46,048 nucleotides of DNA from Kordia algicida OT-1. Its GTDB lineage: Bacteria > Bacteroidota > Bacteroidia > Flavobacteriales > Flavobacteriaceae. Below are positions 7,099 to 16,077 of the stretch, one piece after another. The stretch's first letter is position 1. The number at the start of each line of letters is the position of its first letter. The stretch spans positions 1,395,364 to 1,441,411 of the forward strand of contig NZ_DS544873.1 in the NCBI RefSeq assembly GCF_000154725.1. The letters are read 5' to 3'. Below the pieces are notes generated by a model, which saw nothing but the letters and a program-made list of their open reading frames with translations, was not told the DNA's origin and did no database searches. Made by a program: the position numbers and the translations under genes.

Positions 7099-7746
7099 TT
7101 ATTTTTTTACACAGCGAAATACATACTGAAATGTAAAGAAGTTTTTGAATAGTCCCAATTTCTTGAAGATTCTCGGAATTAACGGAAATCCGCCTTTGTA
7201 AGCGCTGTATCGCATAACACGCGTTAATTCTTCGATTTTCATATCTGCTTGATCGACCAGTTCTTCTATATTTTTGAGCGTAAACCAACGCATGTGTGTT
7301 TTGTCGTATAATCCGCTTGGTTCGTACGGGAATTTTCCTTTGAATACTAAGTGTTTCAACGTTTCTATATGTTGTACATTTGGTAGTGAAATAATTATTT
7401 TTCCAGAAGATTTCAAGGATTTTTCCAATTCAGACAATACATGCCACGGATCTAGTAAGTGTTCTAAAACGTCTCCCAAAATAATATAATCAAACTTCTC
7501 GCCTTTTAGACTTTGTAATAATGCCTCGTCTTCAATGCTTTTTTCAATGACTTTTGTGATATTTTTTTTCGCATTTACAACCGATTCTTGATGCGTTTCC
7601 ACACCAATCACTTCTGTTGCCATTCCTTGATCGAGCAACCATTTTCCATTGATTCCGTTGGAACAACCAACATCCAAGACTTTGAGATTTTTACCTTCAA
7701 TCAAAGAAATGATATCTTTTCGGAGTTTTATGTAGGCTTGATTCAT
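7099..7746 (-). CDS. Class I SAM-dependent methyltransferase
   Basis: 215 residues. Motif I is VLDVGCSNGINGKWL near residue 24, motif II is EVIGVETHQESV, and motif IV is FDYIILGDVLEHLLDPW, a Methyltransf_11/23-type arrangement. The GDVLEHL segment is characteristic of small-molecule and glycan methyltransferases. Its position directly after the ABC exporter genes suggests either a chain-terminating methylation recognised by the Wzt C-terminal domain or methylation of a glycan residue. The start ATG at 7746 is six bases from the Wzt stop. Confidence 0.85.
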   Translation of the reverse strand: MNQAYIKLRKDIISLIEGKNLKVLDVGCSNGINGKWLLDQGMATEVIGVETHQESVVNAKKNITKVIEKSIEDEALLQSLKGEKFDYIILGDVLEHLLDPWHVLSELEKSLKSSGKIIISLPNVQHIETLKHLVFKGKFPYEPSGLYDKTHMRWFTLKNIEELVDQADMKIEELTRVMRYSAYKGGFPLIPRIFKKLGLFKNFFTFQYVFRCVKK

Positions 7747-7752
7747 TTTGGG

Positions 7753-9081
7753 TTATTTTGAGTCTAAAGGTTGTTTTTTTATCTTCCAAGAAAGCATCGG
7801 GCGAACGATTCCTGGCCATTTTCCTGCGTATGGTCCGCGAACACCATCGCCTGTCGTATCGTCAAATATTTCAAAACTTAATAAGTTGTCTTCTACTGCA
7901 TGAATAATTTCAGGATTGTAGTTTCCAACAGCAACTAAGAGACTAAATTGTCCTTCTGCCAAGAAATGACGCGGAATGGTACAGGTTGCAGTAACGATCC
8001 CTTTTTCTTTTTTATCGTGAAATTCTAACCAATCTGGCGCGTTGAATTCGTTGGAAGCAAATAAGCGTTGCCCGCGTTCGTTGACCACATGAATGATTGC
8101 TGTATTGTTGTATTCTGTGTTTAAATCCCAATAGGTAACTTCCACAAAAATATCATCACGTACACTAAAACGATTGCACAATTCGCCATTTTTATCACGG
8201 ATTGCGGCACTTTTTAAGCGACCAAAGTCATTTCCTGGAGCAGTTTCTAGACTTTCCCATTCGTGATAAGGTTTGGTGTCCAATCCTTGATTTAGATATT
8301 CTTGAATCGCTTTGTCGGTATCGCCATCGAATAATACTTCTCCATCAGCCAACACAACCGTTCGCTGCGTTAGTTTTTGAATGGCATCCATATCATGACT
8401 TACAAATAAAACCGTTCTACCTTCACCTTTGGCAATGTCTTGCATTTTTCCAATGGCTTTTTTCTGAAATTCGGCATCACCAACAGCTAATACTTCATCA
8501 ACTACTAATATTTCAGGTTCTAAGTGTGCCGCAACCGCAAATGCTAAACGCACTTTCATTCCTGAAGAATAGCGTTTTACTGGCGTATCTACGTAGCGTT
8601 GCACACCTGCAAATTCTACAATTTCTTCAAATTTTGATTTGATTTCTGCTTTGGTCATTCCCAAAATAGCACCATTCAGAAAGATGTTTTCTTTTCCTGT
8701 GAGTTCTGGATGAAATCCTGTTCCAACTTCCAACAAAGAGGCAATTCTACCTTTCGATTTGATAATTCCTTTCGTTGGCATCGTTACTTTTGATAGAATT
8801 TTGAGCAAGGTCGATTTTCCCGCACCATTTTTTCCAATGATTCCGAGCACTTCTCCTCTACGCACATCAAAACTCACGTTTTTTATTGCCCAAACGTAGT
8901 TTGATTTTCCAACAGAACTACGTTTGTTACGCTCGCCAATGCGCAAATACGGATCTTCTTTTCCGCGAATTTTATGCCACCAACGATTGAGATCATGGCT
9001 GATGGTTCCTGTACCAATAACGCCCAAACGATATTGTTTCGATAAACCTTCTACACGTAATATGATTTCTTTCTCCTGCAT
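7753..9081 (-). CDS. wzt: Polysaccharide ABC exporter ATPase with C-terminal carbohydrate-binding domain (Wzt)
   Basis: 442 residues. The ATPase half has Walker A GIIGKNGAGKSTLLKIL, ABC signature YSSGMKVRLAFAVAAH, and Walker B PEILVVDEVLAVGDAEF, followed by a switch histidine in VLFVSHDMDAI. From about residue 255 there is an added beta-rich domain (VRDDIFVEVTYWDL, CTIPRHFLAEGQFSLLVAV), the Wzt_C type that binds the completed O-antigen or capsule chain. It pairs with the permease gene, whose stop overlaps this start by one base (TAATG). Together they move undecaprenyl-linked glycan across the inner membrane. Confidence 0.94.
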   Translation of the reverse strand: MQEKEIILRVEGLSKQYRLGVIGTGTISHDLNRWWHKIRGKEDPYLRIGERNKRSSVGKSNYVWAIKNVSFDVRRGEVLGIIGKNGAGKSTLLKILSKVTMPTKGIIKSKGRIASLLEVGTGFHPELTGKENIFLNGAILGMTKAEIKSKFEEIVEFAGVQRYVDTPVKRYSSGMKVRLAFAVAAHLEPEILVVDEVLAVGDAEFQKKAIGKMQDIAKGEGRTVLFVSHDMDAIQKLTQRTVVLADGEVLFDGDTDKAIQEYLNQGLDTKPYHEWESLETAPGNDFGRLKSAAIRDKNGELCNRFSVRDDIFVEVTYWDLNTEYNNTAIIHVVNERGQRLFASNEFNAPDWLEFHDKKEKGIVTATCTIPRHFLAEGQFSLLVAVGNYNPEIIHAVEDNLLSFEIFDDTTGDGVRGPYAGKWPGIVRPMLSWKIKKQPLDSK

Positions 9082-9950
9082 TATACCGTATCTATGAAAT
9101 TACGTTCTGTTTTGTTGAATATGATAAGACCGAAAAGGAAGATTATTACTGAAATTCCTAAGGTTATAAATATGTATTGTAATGAAAATTCGCCTTCTTG
9201 AAATACCATAAAACGAAATGATTCAATTACACGCGCTAGCGGATTGTATTCCACGATCCACGAAACATATGATGGTAATTTGTCTTTTACGATTGCTATT
9301 GGATACATGACTGCGGACACATACATCATCAGCTGAATTCCAAATTGTACTAAGAAGGTTAAATCGCGATATTTTGTAACCATTGACGAAATTATCATTC
9401 CTAAACCTAAGCCTAGAAGTCCCATGATGAGTACGATTAGTGGTAAAAGCACTAAGTAAATCGAAACTGTTCCTGCATCTCCACGGAAAGCAAAGAAAAT
9501 GTAAAAAGCAATGAATATTAAGATTTGAATTCCGAATTTTAGCAAGTTAGAAACCGTGATTGATAATGGCATGATGACTCTTGGAAAGTACACTTTTCCG
9601 AAGATGTTTTCGTTTTTCTTAAACGTATCGGAAGTTGCTTTTAGACATTCGGCGAAATAATTCCAAATGGTAATTCCCGCAAGGTTAAAGAGAAAAGCAT
9701 TTACGTTTCCTGTATTGATATCGGCAATTCCGTTAAAAACTAAGGTGAATATTACCGAAGTTAATAATGGTTGAATAAGATACCACAACGGACCTAAAAC
9801 CGTTTGTTTGTATAAGGTAACGACATCACGGCGCACAAAAAGCAAGAGTAAATCGCGATATTGCCAAATTTCCTTGAATTTGAAATCGAGAAGATTGCTT
9901 TTTGAAGATATTTCAAATAACCATGTGTTATTTTTTTGGGACTTGTCCAA
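9081..9950 (-). CDS. wzm: Polysaccharide ABC exporter permease (Wzm)
   Basis: 289 residues of the ABC-2 type. The cytoplasmic N-terminus is followed by RRDVVTLYKQTVLGPLWYLI, the diagnostic segment of this family, then six hydrophobic spans from about residue 55 to 285. The start is TTG at 9950 because no ATG lies near in frame. It overlaps the Wzt gene by one base, so the two subunits are translationally coupled. The presence of a Wzm/Wzt pair beside Wzc-like and Wza-like genes means the locus mixes parts of the ABC-dependent and Wzy-type export routes, a combination also known from other Bacteroidetes. Confidence 0.93.
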   Translation of the reverse strand: MDKSQKNNTWLFEISSKSNLLDFKFKEIWQYRDLLLLFVRRDVVTLYKQTVLGPLWYLIQPLLTSVIFTLVFNGIADINTGNVNAFLFNLAGITIWNYFAECLKATSDTFKKNENIFGKVYFPRVIMPLSITVSNLLKFGIQILIFIAFYIFFAFRGDAGTVSIYLVLLPLIVLIMGLLGLGLGMIISSMVTKYRDLTFLVQFGIQLMMYVSAVMYPIAIVKDKLPSYVSWIVEYNPLARVIESFRFMVFQEGEFSLQYIFITLGISVIIFLFGLIIFNKTERNFIDTV

Positions 9951-9967
9951 ACAGATTGTTTTTTAGG

Positions 9968-10354
9968 TTACCAGATGTTTTCTAAATCTTTTTTTGTGTA
10001 GGTATGATTGCGTTCTACAAAAGTAGTATTGGAATCGTTTTTGAGTTTGAGATTGCTTTTTGAGAATAATCGTGAGAGTACTCCAAAAGGCGTCAATAAC
10101 ACAAAGAAAACTACGGATAGAATAATTTTTGTGTTGATCCATCCTAAAACCAAAGCAATTTTATCCCAAATCCAAACAACTAAACGTTCTAAAGGAGGAA
10201 AAAATGATGCAGCTCCAACTCCTAACGCGACGTAACGAATGTATTTTGCTAAATCTTGTTTTTCTGTATAGAATTCTAGGTATGCAGAAATGATTAAAAA
10301 ACCTGCAATCATGACCAAGATTACTTTTGAATTTTCTTCTTTTTTTTGTGTCAT
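9968..10354 (-). CDS. SxtJ-like small membrane protein
   Basis: 128 residues. It has hydrophobic spans at about 12-25, 40-55 and 78-98, and a conserved tail of the kind TPFGVLSRLFSKSNLKL near residue 100. This matches the SxtJ family of membrane proteins that travel with NodU-type carbamoyltransferases. It lies 53 bases after the DUF5989 gene and just before the exporter permease. The function of the family is not known; a role in holding a glycan-modifying complex in the membrane is an inference from context. Confidence 0.75.
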   Translation of the reverse strand: MTQKKEENSKVILVMIAGFLIISAYLEFYTEKQDLAKYIRYVALGVGAASFFPPLERLVVWIWDKIALVLGWINTKIILSVVFFVLLTPFGVLSRLFSKSNLKLKNDSNTTFVERNHTYTKKDLENIW

Positions 10355-10407
10355 TTTATATTTTGAATTAAGTCAAATGAAATTTACCCAAAGGCACTTT
10401 TCAAATC

Positions 10408-10557
10408 CTAGAATAATGTGTAAATAAATGGCGCTGCGGCTGTTCCTGCGGCTAATACTAAGATAACTCCAAGTAATATTAATACGATAATCATTGGCAA
10501 AAGCCAGAATTTTTTTCGCTCTTTTAAGAAGTTGAATATGTCTTTCAAAAACTCCAT
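10408..10557 (-). CDS. DUF5989 small membrane protein
   Basis: A 49-residue gene found by direct translation. It begins MEFLKDIFNFLKERKKFW, continues with a single strongly hydrophobic span (LLPMIIVLILLGVILVLAAG), and ends APFIYTLF. This layout (FLKERKKFWLLP, then VLxxGxAxAPFIYTLF) is the DUF5989 signature. The ATG at 10557 is three bases after the SGNH hydrolase stop, so translation is probably coupled. DUF5989 proteins usually sit beside NodU carbamoyltransferases, SxtJ and SGNH proteins, as here. It has no catalytic residues and is probably a membrane adaptor. Confidence 0.9.
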   Translation of the reverse strand: MEFLKDIFNFLKERKKFWLLPMIIVLILLGVILVLAAGTAAAPFIYTLF

Positions 10558-10560
10558 GAT

Positions 10561-11700
10561 CTATTTATTTAATGTCTTGATAAATGTTGCTAATTCGTCG
10601 CCCATTTTTTTGCTTCCCGCAGGATTGAAATGGCAATCGTCGTACAAATACGTACTTGTTTTTGGAATGATGGAATCTGTTCTAAATACAGGAATTCCAA
10701 ATGTTTTTCCTTCGTTGATAGTAATTGCATTGATACTGTCAACTTTTTGTTGCAATCGTTTTGCATTGTATCGAGTTCCGCCACGAGACGTCATCCAATG
10801 CCAGTTTTTTAAGGTTTCTTCTTCCGTATCCCAAGTTACTACTTGCGTCGCAAATATAAGCTTTATATCATTCGCCTGACAAATACCAATCAACGATTTT
10901 AGTTTGTTGGTGTAATTGCCATAATCTGTTTCAGGCAGCTGATTTTCAACAGGTCGCGATTGTGTCTTTTTTACTTTTTTCTGATAGTTTGATTCAATTT
11001 CAATGGTTTCCAACGCGTCTTCTTCACTTTTGAACGCGTAGTATAAACGTCGTGGAATTTGAAATTCATAGAGAAAAACGCCTAACATTTTCCCAAAACC
11101 TACTTTGGCTTCTTCTTTTTTGTTTACGTTAAATTTTAACGGGTTTTTATCCAACATCAATCGTGTTACGTCGTTAATCCCGCAAAAAACAATGACTTCA
11201 TCAGGTTGCAAGTGAATGATTCTGTGTGACAACATTGCCAAATGATCTTGAATATTATCACCCGATTTTCCTGCGTTGTATACTTTTACGTTTGCAGAAT
11301 CATTATTTTTATTGAGATTTTCTTGTAAAACCTGCGTCCACACGTCTTTGTCATCAATGTAGAGACTTTCCGTAGAACTTCCGCCAATCGCAAAGATTCT
11401 GTATTCGCTGTTTGGCTTTGGCATCTTAAGTTCGTCACCGCGAAAACCGTAATTGTTTATCGTAAATTTTGTAGGTTCTTTGTAGTTTTCAAAACCTAAT
11501 AAACCATCTTCCGTAGCAAATTCTAAGTTTAAATTCGGGTCAAATTGCGATTCTATATACATGTTTCCAATTGGTGGATAAAACATGTTCTTCTTTGCAT
11601 TTTCGTACGGATCTGGCACAGGAAAAAACCACAACACAATTTCTACCAATGCCAAAAGCACTAGCAAAACGATCAAATTATATTTAATTGTTTTCCACAC
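10561..11700 (-). CDS. Membrane-anchored SGNH/GDSL-type hydrolase
   Basis: 379 residues with an N-terminal membrane anchor (LIVLLVLLALVEIVLWFF) and an extracytoplasmic SGNH domain. Block I is FAIGGSSTES with the candidate nucleophile Ser, block II is VYNAGKSGDNIQDH, block III is VIVFCGINDVTRL, and block V is DDCHFNPAGS with the Asp/His pair. Such proteins act as acyl esterases or acetyltransferase partners on glycans. It follows the carbamoyltransferase by four bases and precedes DUF5989 by three, so this is one tight module. The start is GTG at 11700. A long insertion around residues 190-240 separates block III from the C-terminal part. Confidence 0.85.
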   Translation of the reverse strand: MWKTIKYNLIVLLVLLALVEIVLWFFPVPDPYENAKKNMFYPPIGNMYIESQFDPNLNLEFATEDGLLGFENYKEPTKFTINNYGFRGDELKMPKPNSEYRIFAIGGSSTESLYIDDKDVWTQVLQENLNKNNDSANVKVYNAGKSGDNIQDHLAMLSHRIIHLQPDEVIVFCGINDVTRLMLDKNPLKFNVNKKEEAKVGFGKMLGVFLYEFQIPRRLYYAFKSEEDALETIEIESNYQKKVKKTQSRPVENQLPETDYGNYTNKLKSLIGICQANDIKLIFATQVVTWDTEEETLKNWHWMTSRGGTRYNAKRLQQKVDSINAITINEGKTFGIPVFRTDSIIPKTSTYLYDDCHFNPAGSKKMGDELATFIKTLNK

Positions 11701-11704
11701 AGTA

Positions 11705-13564
11705 TTAGTCTAATAAAAATTCTTCTTTCCAGTCGTCTGTATCTTGCCAACTCGGTTGTTCTTCTTTTTTATATACATAATTTCCAATGACCAAATAGTC
11801 CATTTCCGTACGCATAAAACAGCGATATGCATCATCTGGCGTACAAACAATTGGTTCTCCACGAACGTTGAAACTTGTGTTTACCACAACGCCAACTCCT
11901 GTGATTTTCTTGAACTCGTTGATGAGTTCCCAATATTCTGAATTGGTTTCTTTATGTACTGTTTGAATTCTTCCAGAGAAATCAATATGTGTAATGGCGG
12001 GCAACGACGAACGTTGTACATATAGTTTTTCACGGATTGGCAATTCGTGATAGTTTGCAGGAACTTCATGTTTGATCTTTGGATGTACTTTGTGCACCAA
12101 CAACATGTATGGTGAAATTCCTTCGTAATCAAAATATTCATTCACATCTTCTGCCAAAACCGAAGGTGCAAAAGGTCTGAACGATTCTCTGTATTTTATT
12201 TTTAGATTGAGTTTTTTCTGCATTTCAGGATTTCGTGCATCACCCAAAATACTTCTGCGACCCAGCGCACGCGGACCAAATTCCATGCGACCTTGCATCC
12301 AACCTATCGCGTTTCCATCAGCAATATATTTAGCAACTTCTTTGGTCAATTCGTTAAAATCTGAGAAGTGTGTTGCCTTTGCATTGTATTTTCTGTTGAT
12401 GGTTTCAATGTCCAAATCTGAAAATTCTGGACCTAAGTATGAACCACTCATTGCATCATTGGTAGCAACTTCACGTTCTTGTTCAAAATACGTATGATAT
12501 GCCGTTAATGCTGCTCCAAGCGCGCCACCTGCGTCTCCTGCGGCTGGTTGAATGAATATTTCTTTAAAGATGTTTTCATTTTGAAGTTTTCCATTGGCAA
12601 CACAGTTTAGTGCAACACCACCTGCCATACACAGAAAGTCTGCTCCTGTAATTTCTTTGGCGTGTTTTGCCAGTTTGATGATGATTTCTTCCGTAACATC
12701 TTGAATTGCCAAACCTAAGTCTGAATGATGTTGTTCATATTCTGATTCGGAAGTTCTTCTCGGAAAACCGAATAATGCTTCCCATTTATCATCATATACC
12801 ATGCGTAATCCAACTGCATAGTTAAAGTATTTTTGATCTAACCAAATAGAACCATCATCGTTGATTTTGATGAGTTTCGTCTTGATGATTTCTTTGAATT
12901 TTTGCACACGTTCCGAATCTGGATTTCCGTATGGCGCCAATCCCATGAGTTTGTATTCTCCTGAGTTTACTTTGAATCCTAAGAAATAGGTAAATGCTGA
13001 ATAAAGCAATCCAACAGAATGCGGAAATTGCAATTCTTTCAACATGGTAATGTCTTTTCCTTCTCCCAAACTTATGGACGCTGTTGCCCATTCTCCAACA
13101 CCATCAAGCGTTAAAATTGCTGCTTTTTTATACGGCGATGGATAAAATGCACTTGCGGCGTGTGATAGGTGATGTTCTGGAAAGAGTAATTTGAGATTTC
13201 GCTTGTTGTATGATTCTATTTCTTTTAGTTCGTCTTTAATCAGTTTTTTAAGGAACATTTTTTCCTTCAACCATACTGGAATTGCGGTAATGAAAGAAGC
13301 GACACCTTTCGGCGAAAAGCCATAATATGTTTCTAGTAAACGTTCAAATTTTAGTAAAGGTTTGTCGTAAAAGACAACTGCATCTAACTGATCTATTGAT
13401 GTTCCTGCATATTCCAAACAGTATTTTACTGCATTCGTAGGAAACGCTGGATCGTGTTTTTTTCGTGTAAAACGTTCTTCCTGCGCAGCTGCTATTACTT
13501 TTCCATCTTGGACAATAGCGGCGGCAGAATCATGGTAAAATGCGGATATTCCTAATATCGTCAT
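11705..13564 (-). CDS. NodU/CmcH-family carbamoyltransferase
   Basis: 619 residues from ATG 13564 (a GTG six bases earlier is less likely). The N-terminal YrdC/HypF-like ASKHA domain shows ILGISAFYHDSAAAIVQDGK and AQEERFTRKKHD, then HHLSHAASAFYPSP, metal- and phosphate-binding features of the family. FLCMAGGVALNCVANGKL follows in the middle, and the C-terminal domain has GRMEFGPRALGRRSILGDAR and VVVNTSFNVRGEPIV. It transfers a carbamoyl group from carbamoyl phosphate to a hydroxyl, here most likely of a glycan sugar. It heads a module with SGNH hydrolase, DUF5989 and SxtJ. Confidence 0.92.
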   Translation of the reverse strand: MTILGISAFYHDSAAAIVQDGKVIAAAQEERFTRKKHDPAFPTNAVKYCLEYAGTSIDQLDAVVFYDKPLLKFERLLETYYGFSPKGVASFITAIPVWLKEKMFLKKLIKDELKEIESYNKRNLKLLFPEHHLSHAASAFYPSPYKKAAILTLDGVGEWATASISLGEGKDITMLKELQFPHSVGLLYSAFTYFLGFKVNSGEYKLMGLAPYGNPDSERVQKFKEIIKTKLIKINDDGSIWLDQKYFNYAVGLRMVYDDKWEALFGFPRRTSESEYEQHHSDLGLAIQDVTEEIIIKLAKHAKEITGADFLCMAGGVALNCVANGKLQNENIFKEIFIQPAAGDAGGALGAALTAYHTYFEQEREVATNDAMSGSYLGPEFSDLDIETINRKYNAKATHFSDFNELTKEVAKYIADGNAIGWMQGRMEFGPRALGRRSILGDARNPEMQKKLNLKIKYRESFRPFAPSVLAEDVNEYFDYEGISPYMLLVHKVHPKIKHEVPANYHELPIREKLYVQRSSLPAITHIDFSGRIQTVHKETNSEYWELINEFKKITGVGVVVNTSFNVRGEPIVCTPDDAYRCFMRTEMDYLVIGNYVYKKEEQPSWQDTDDWKEEFLLD

Positions 13565-13619
13565 AATCACTTTGTTCTGAAATACTATTACAGCATTTCA
13601 TAGTTGGGGATTTTATTTT

Positions 13620-16073
13620 TTATGTTCTTCCAAAAAGACCTAAAAGTCTTGATAATAGTGTTTTGCGTTCGTCTTCATGGTAACCATTTCCGTAACTTCC
13701 ATAGCCGTAACCGTAGCCATAACCGTATCCGTAACCATAACCGTATTTGGCTTTTTGACGGTAATCGTTTAACACAAAACTTATATTTTTAACTTCTCCT
13801 TTTTTGTATTTATCATTGATGATATTCAACATGGCTTTTTTTGAATAGTCTTGTCGAACCATATATATTGTGGCGTCTGCGTGATTGATTAAGTCTAACG
13901 CATCCGATACCAAACCTAATGGTGGCGTATCTAAAATGACGTAATCGTAGCGTAGTTTTAATTCCGCTATAAATTCGTCTAATTCTTGACTGATTAACAA
14001 TTCGGAAGGATTCGGTGGAATTGGTCCCGAAGTAATAATATCTAGATTGTCATATTTGGTAGATTGAATGACTTCATCGAGAGTTTTTTGTCCGATGAGA
14101 TAATTGACAACTCCCGTGTCGTTATCGATTCCGAAATCTCCGAAAATTTTTGGTTTACGTAAATCCAAACCGACTAAGACTGTCTTTTTTCCTGTAAGCG
14201 AAAATACCGAAGCAACATTGATGGAACAGAATGTTTTTCCTTCTCCACTCACTGAAGAAGTTACCATCACCGTTTTTGTTTTGTCTTTCGATAGGTTTTT
14301 ATAGATGTATTGCAGACTGGATCGAATTCCTCTAAACGATTCTGCTACCGACGATTTTGGACTTTCAAAGACTGCCAAATTATTACTCGCTCTACTTCTG
14401 CTTACAATCCCCAAAATAGGAATGTTTGATAGTTTTTTGATGTCATCTGGCGTATTGATATTGTTGTCCAATACCGTTACCAAAAATACGAACGCCAACG
14501 GAAGTAATAAACCTATAAAAAGTGCAATGGAATAGTTTTTCTTTGTGTTTGGCAAGATGGATTTTTGTCCTAAATCTTTTGCGCTGTCAATTACTTTTAC
14601 ATCAGAAACATTGGCAGCTTTTACAATGCCTGCTTCGTTTTTCTTTTCTAGCAACAGTGTGTATGAAGCTTCACTCAGCTTGTAACTGCGTTCAATATTG
14701 AATAGTTGTTGTTCTTCTTCTGGAAGTTTTCTAAATTCAGCATTGGCTCTTGCCGTTCTGCTTTCCACATTGGCAATGTCAATATTTGTGGATGAACGCG
14801 CCGTTTTTACATTTTCAAGTAAGACACGTTTGGTGGCTTCAATATCTTGATCTATTTCTTTAAAAAAGATGTCATTTTTTACCGTTTCACCCAATTTTGC
14901 TCGTTTTATGGATAAACTGACAATTTTAGAAACATTGTTTACAATATTCGGATCATCAATTCCTGAAGATGCTGGCGCGGGCAACGATCTGAAATCAGTA
15001 CTATTTGTTAGGTAATCTTCTAGTAATTTGTAGTATTGAAGCTTTAATGTATATCCATTTTTCTCAATACTGTATTGATTCAACTTTGCAAATACTTCTT
15101 CTCCTTTTAGTGATGGATTGAATACTTTGTTGTCTTGCTTATATTTTTTGAGTTTTTGCTCGTCTTTTCGCAATGAATCTTCTACTCCAATAATCATTTT
15201 ATCGATAAATTCAAGCGTATTTGTAGCAAATTGGTTTTTTTCTTCGAGTTGTTTCTCCTTTAAAATTTCTGTAGTAACGTTTAAATAATCTGCCAAAATA
15301 GCTCTGTTTGGTCCTGTAAGACTCAATACCAACATAGAAGCTCCTTGTACTTTTAGGTTTACCGCAATGGAACGATATTTAGAAATTTCTGAGTTTAAAC
15401 TCGTAAAATAGATGTAATATTCTTTCCCGATTTCTATCGGCGTGTTTCTTCTTGGTGTCAGCGCAAACTTGAAATAATCAGTTGCTGCTTCTGCATTCAT
15501 CACAAAATTACCTGCGTAATTTTCACCTTTTGGCATGATTCCAGAAGCTTTGTTCAGTTTGTAATTGATGCCTGCAAAACTTTCTGCATTGGTAAAATCG
15601 ATACTTGCCGTATAATTTTGTTCGTCTTTAAAAACGATTTTTATCGGCGTATTGAGAATTTGCGGAAAATCTTCATCCAAACTCGCAATAAACGGTGCGT
15701 TTGTGTGAATGTCTTCCAAACGGTATTCGCCTTGTTCTTTGTAATGAATGTATGATTGTAACACACGCACTACATTTTCGTTGTGCGCTCTCGATTTCAG
15801 AATAGTTTTGATGGTTTCTACTTTGTCACTTGCGCCGCCCCAATTAAAAGTGAGGTTCATGCTTGACGAAAAGAACGGATTTTGTTCTTCTTTGATAGAA
15901 ATTAAGCTTTCAATACTGTAAATACGCTCCAAACGTTTGTTGTAGAAATAGGTTGCTACAAAGGCAATTCCTAAGGTAATCACAAAAAGATACCAATAAT
16001 TGAGCGCTCGAAATGCAAGTGCTTTGATATCGAAGGAGTTTTGCTGTCCTAATTCTTCAAATTCATCTTCCAT
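13620..16073 (-). CDS. wzc: Chain-length regulator with fused tyrosine autokinase (Wzc type)
   Basis: 817 residues. An N-terminal Wzz domain is bounded by hydrophobic spans near residues 29-45 and 510-530, with a long coiled-coil periplasmic region between. The BY-kinase domain has Walker A TSSVSGEGKT (ending at residue 614), Walker A' VLVGLDLRKP and Walker B YVILDTPPLG (about 709). The tail has eight consecutive YG pairs (776-791) plus two more tyrosines, the expected autophosphorylation cluster, then a basic end LLSRLLGLFGRT. It controls polymer length and export with Wza, whose stop is four bases upstream of this start. The YG run is encoded by an imperfect hexanucleotide repeat. Confidence 0.93.
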   Translation of the reverse strand: MEDEFEELGQQNSFDIKALAFRALNYWYLFVITLGIAFVATYFYNKRLERIYSIESLISIKEEQNPFFSSSMNLTFNWGGASDKVETIKTILKSRAHNENVVRVLQSYIHYKEQGEYRLEDIHTNAPFIASLDEDFPQILNTPIKIVFKDEQNYTASIDFTNAESFAGINYKLNKASGIMPKGENYAGNFVMNAEAATDYFKFALTPRRNTPIEIGKEYYIYFTSLNSEISKYRSIAVNLKVQGASMLVLSLTGPNRAILADYLNVTTEILKEKQLEEKNQFATNTLEFIDKMIIGVEDSLRKDEQKLKKYKQDNKVFNPSLKGEEVFAKLNQYSIEKNGYTLKLQYYKLLEDYLTNSTDFRSLPAPASSGIDDPNIVNNVSKIVSLSIKRAKLGETVKNDIFFKEIDQDIEATKRVLLENVKTARSSTNIDIANVESRTARANAEFRKLPEEEQQLFNIERSYKLSEASYTLLLEKKNEAGIVKAANVSDVKVIDSAKDLGQKSILPNTKKNYSIALFIGLLLPLAFVFLVTVLDNNINTPDDIKKLSNIPILGIVSRSRASNNLAVFESPKSSVAESFRGIRSSLQYIYKNLSKDKTKTVMVTSSVSGEGKTFCSINVASVFSLTGKKTVLVGLDLRKPKIFGDFGIDNDTGVVNYLIGQKTLDEVIQSTKYDNLDIITSGPIPPNPSELLISQELDEFIAELKLRYDYVILDTPPLGLVSDALDLINHADATIYMVRQDYSKKAMLNIINDKYKKGEVKNISFVLNDYRQKAKYGYGYGYGYGYGYGYGSYGNGYHEDERKTLLSRLLGLFGRT

Positions 16074-16077
16074 GCTC

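Noticed and set aside
8202-8642. 146-residue plus-strand open frame
   Set aside because: Antisense to the Wzt ATPase coding region; its His/Leu-rich composition reflects the complementary codons.
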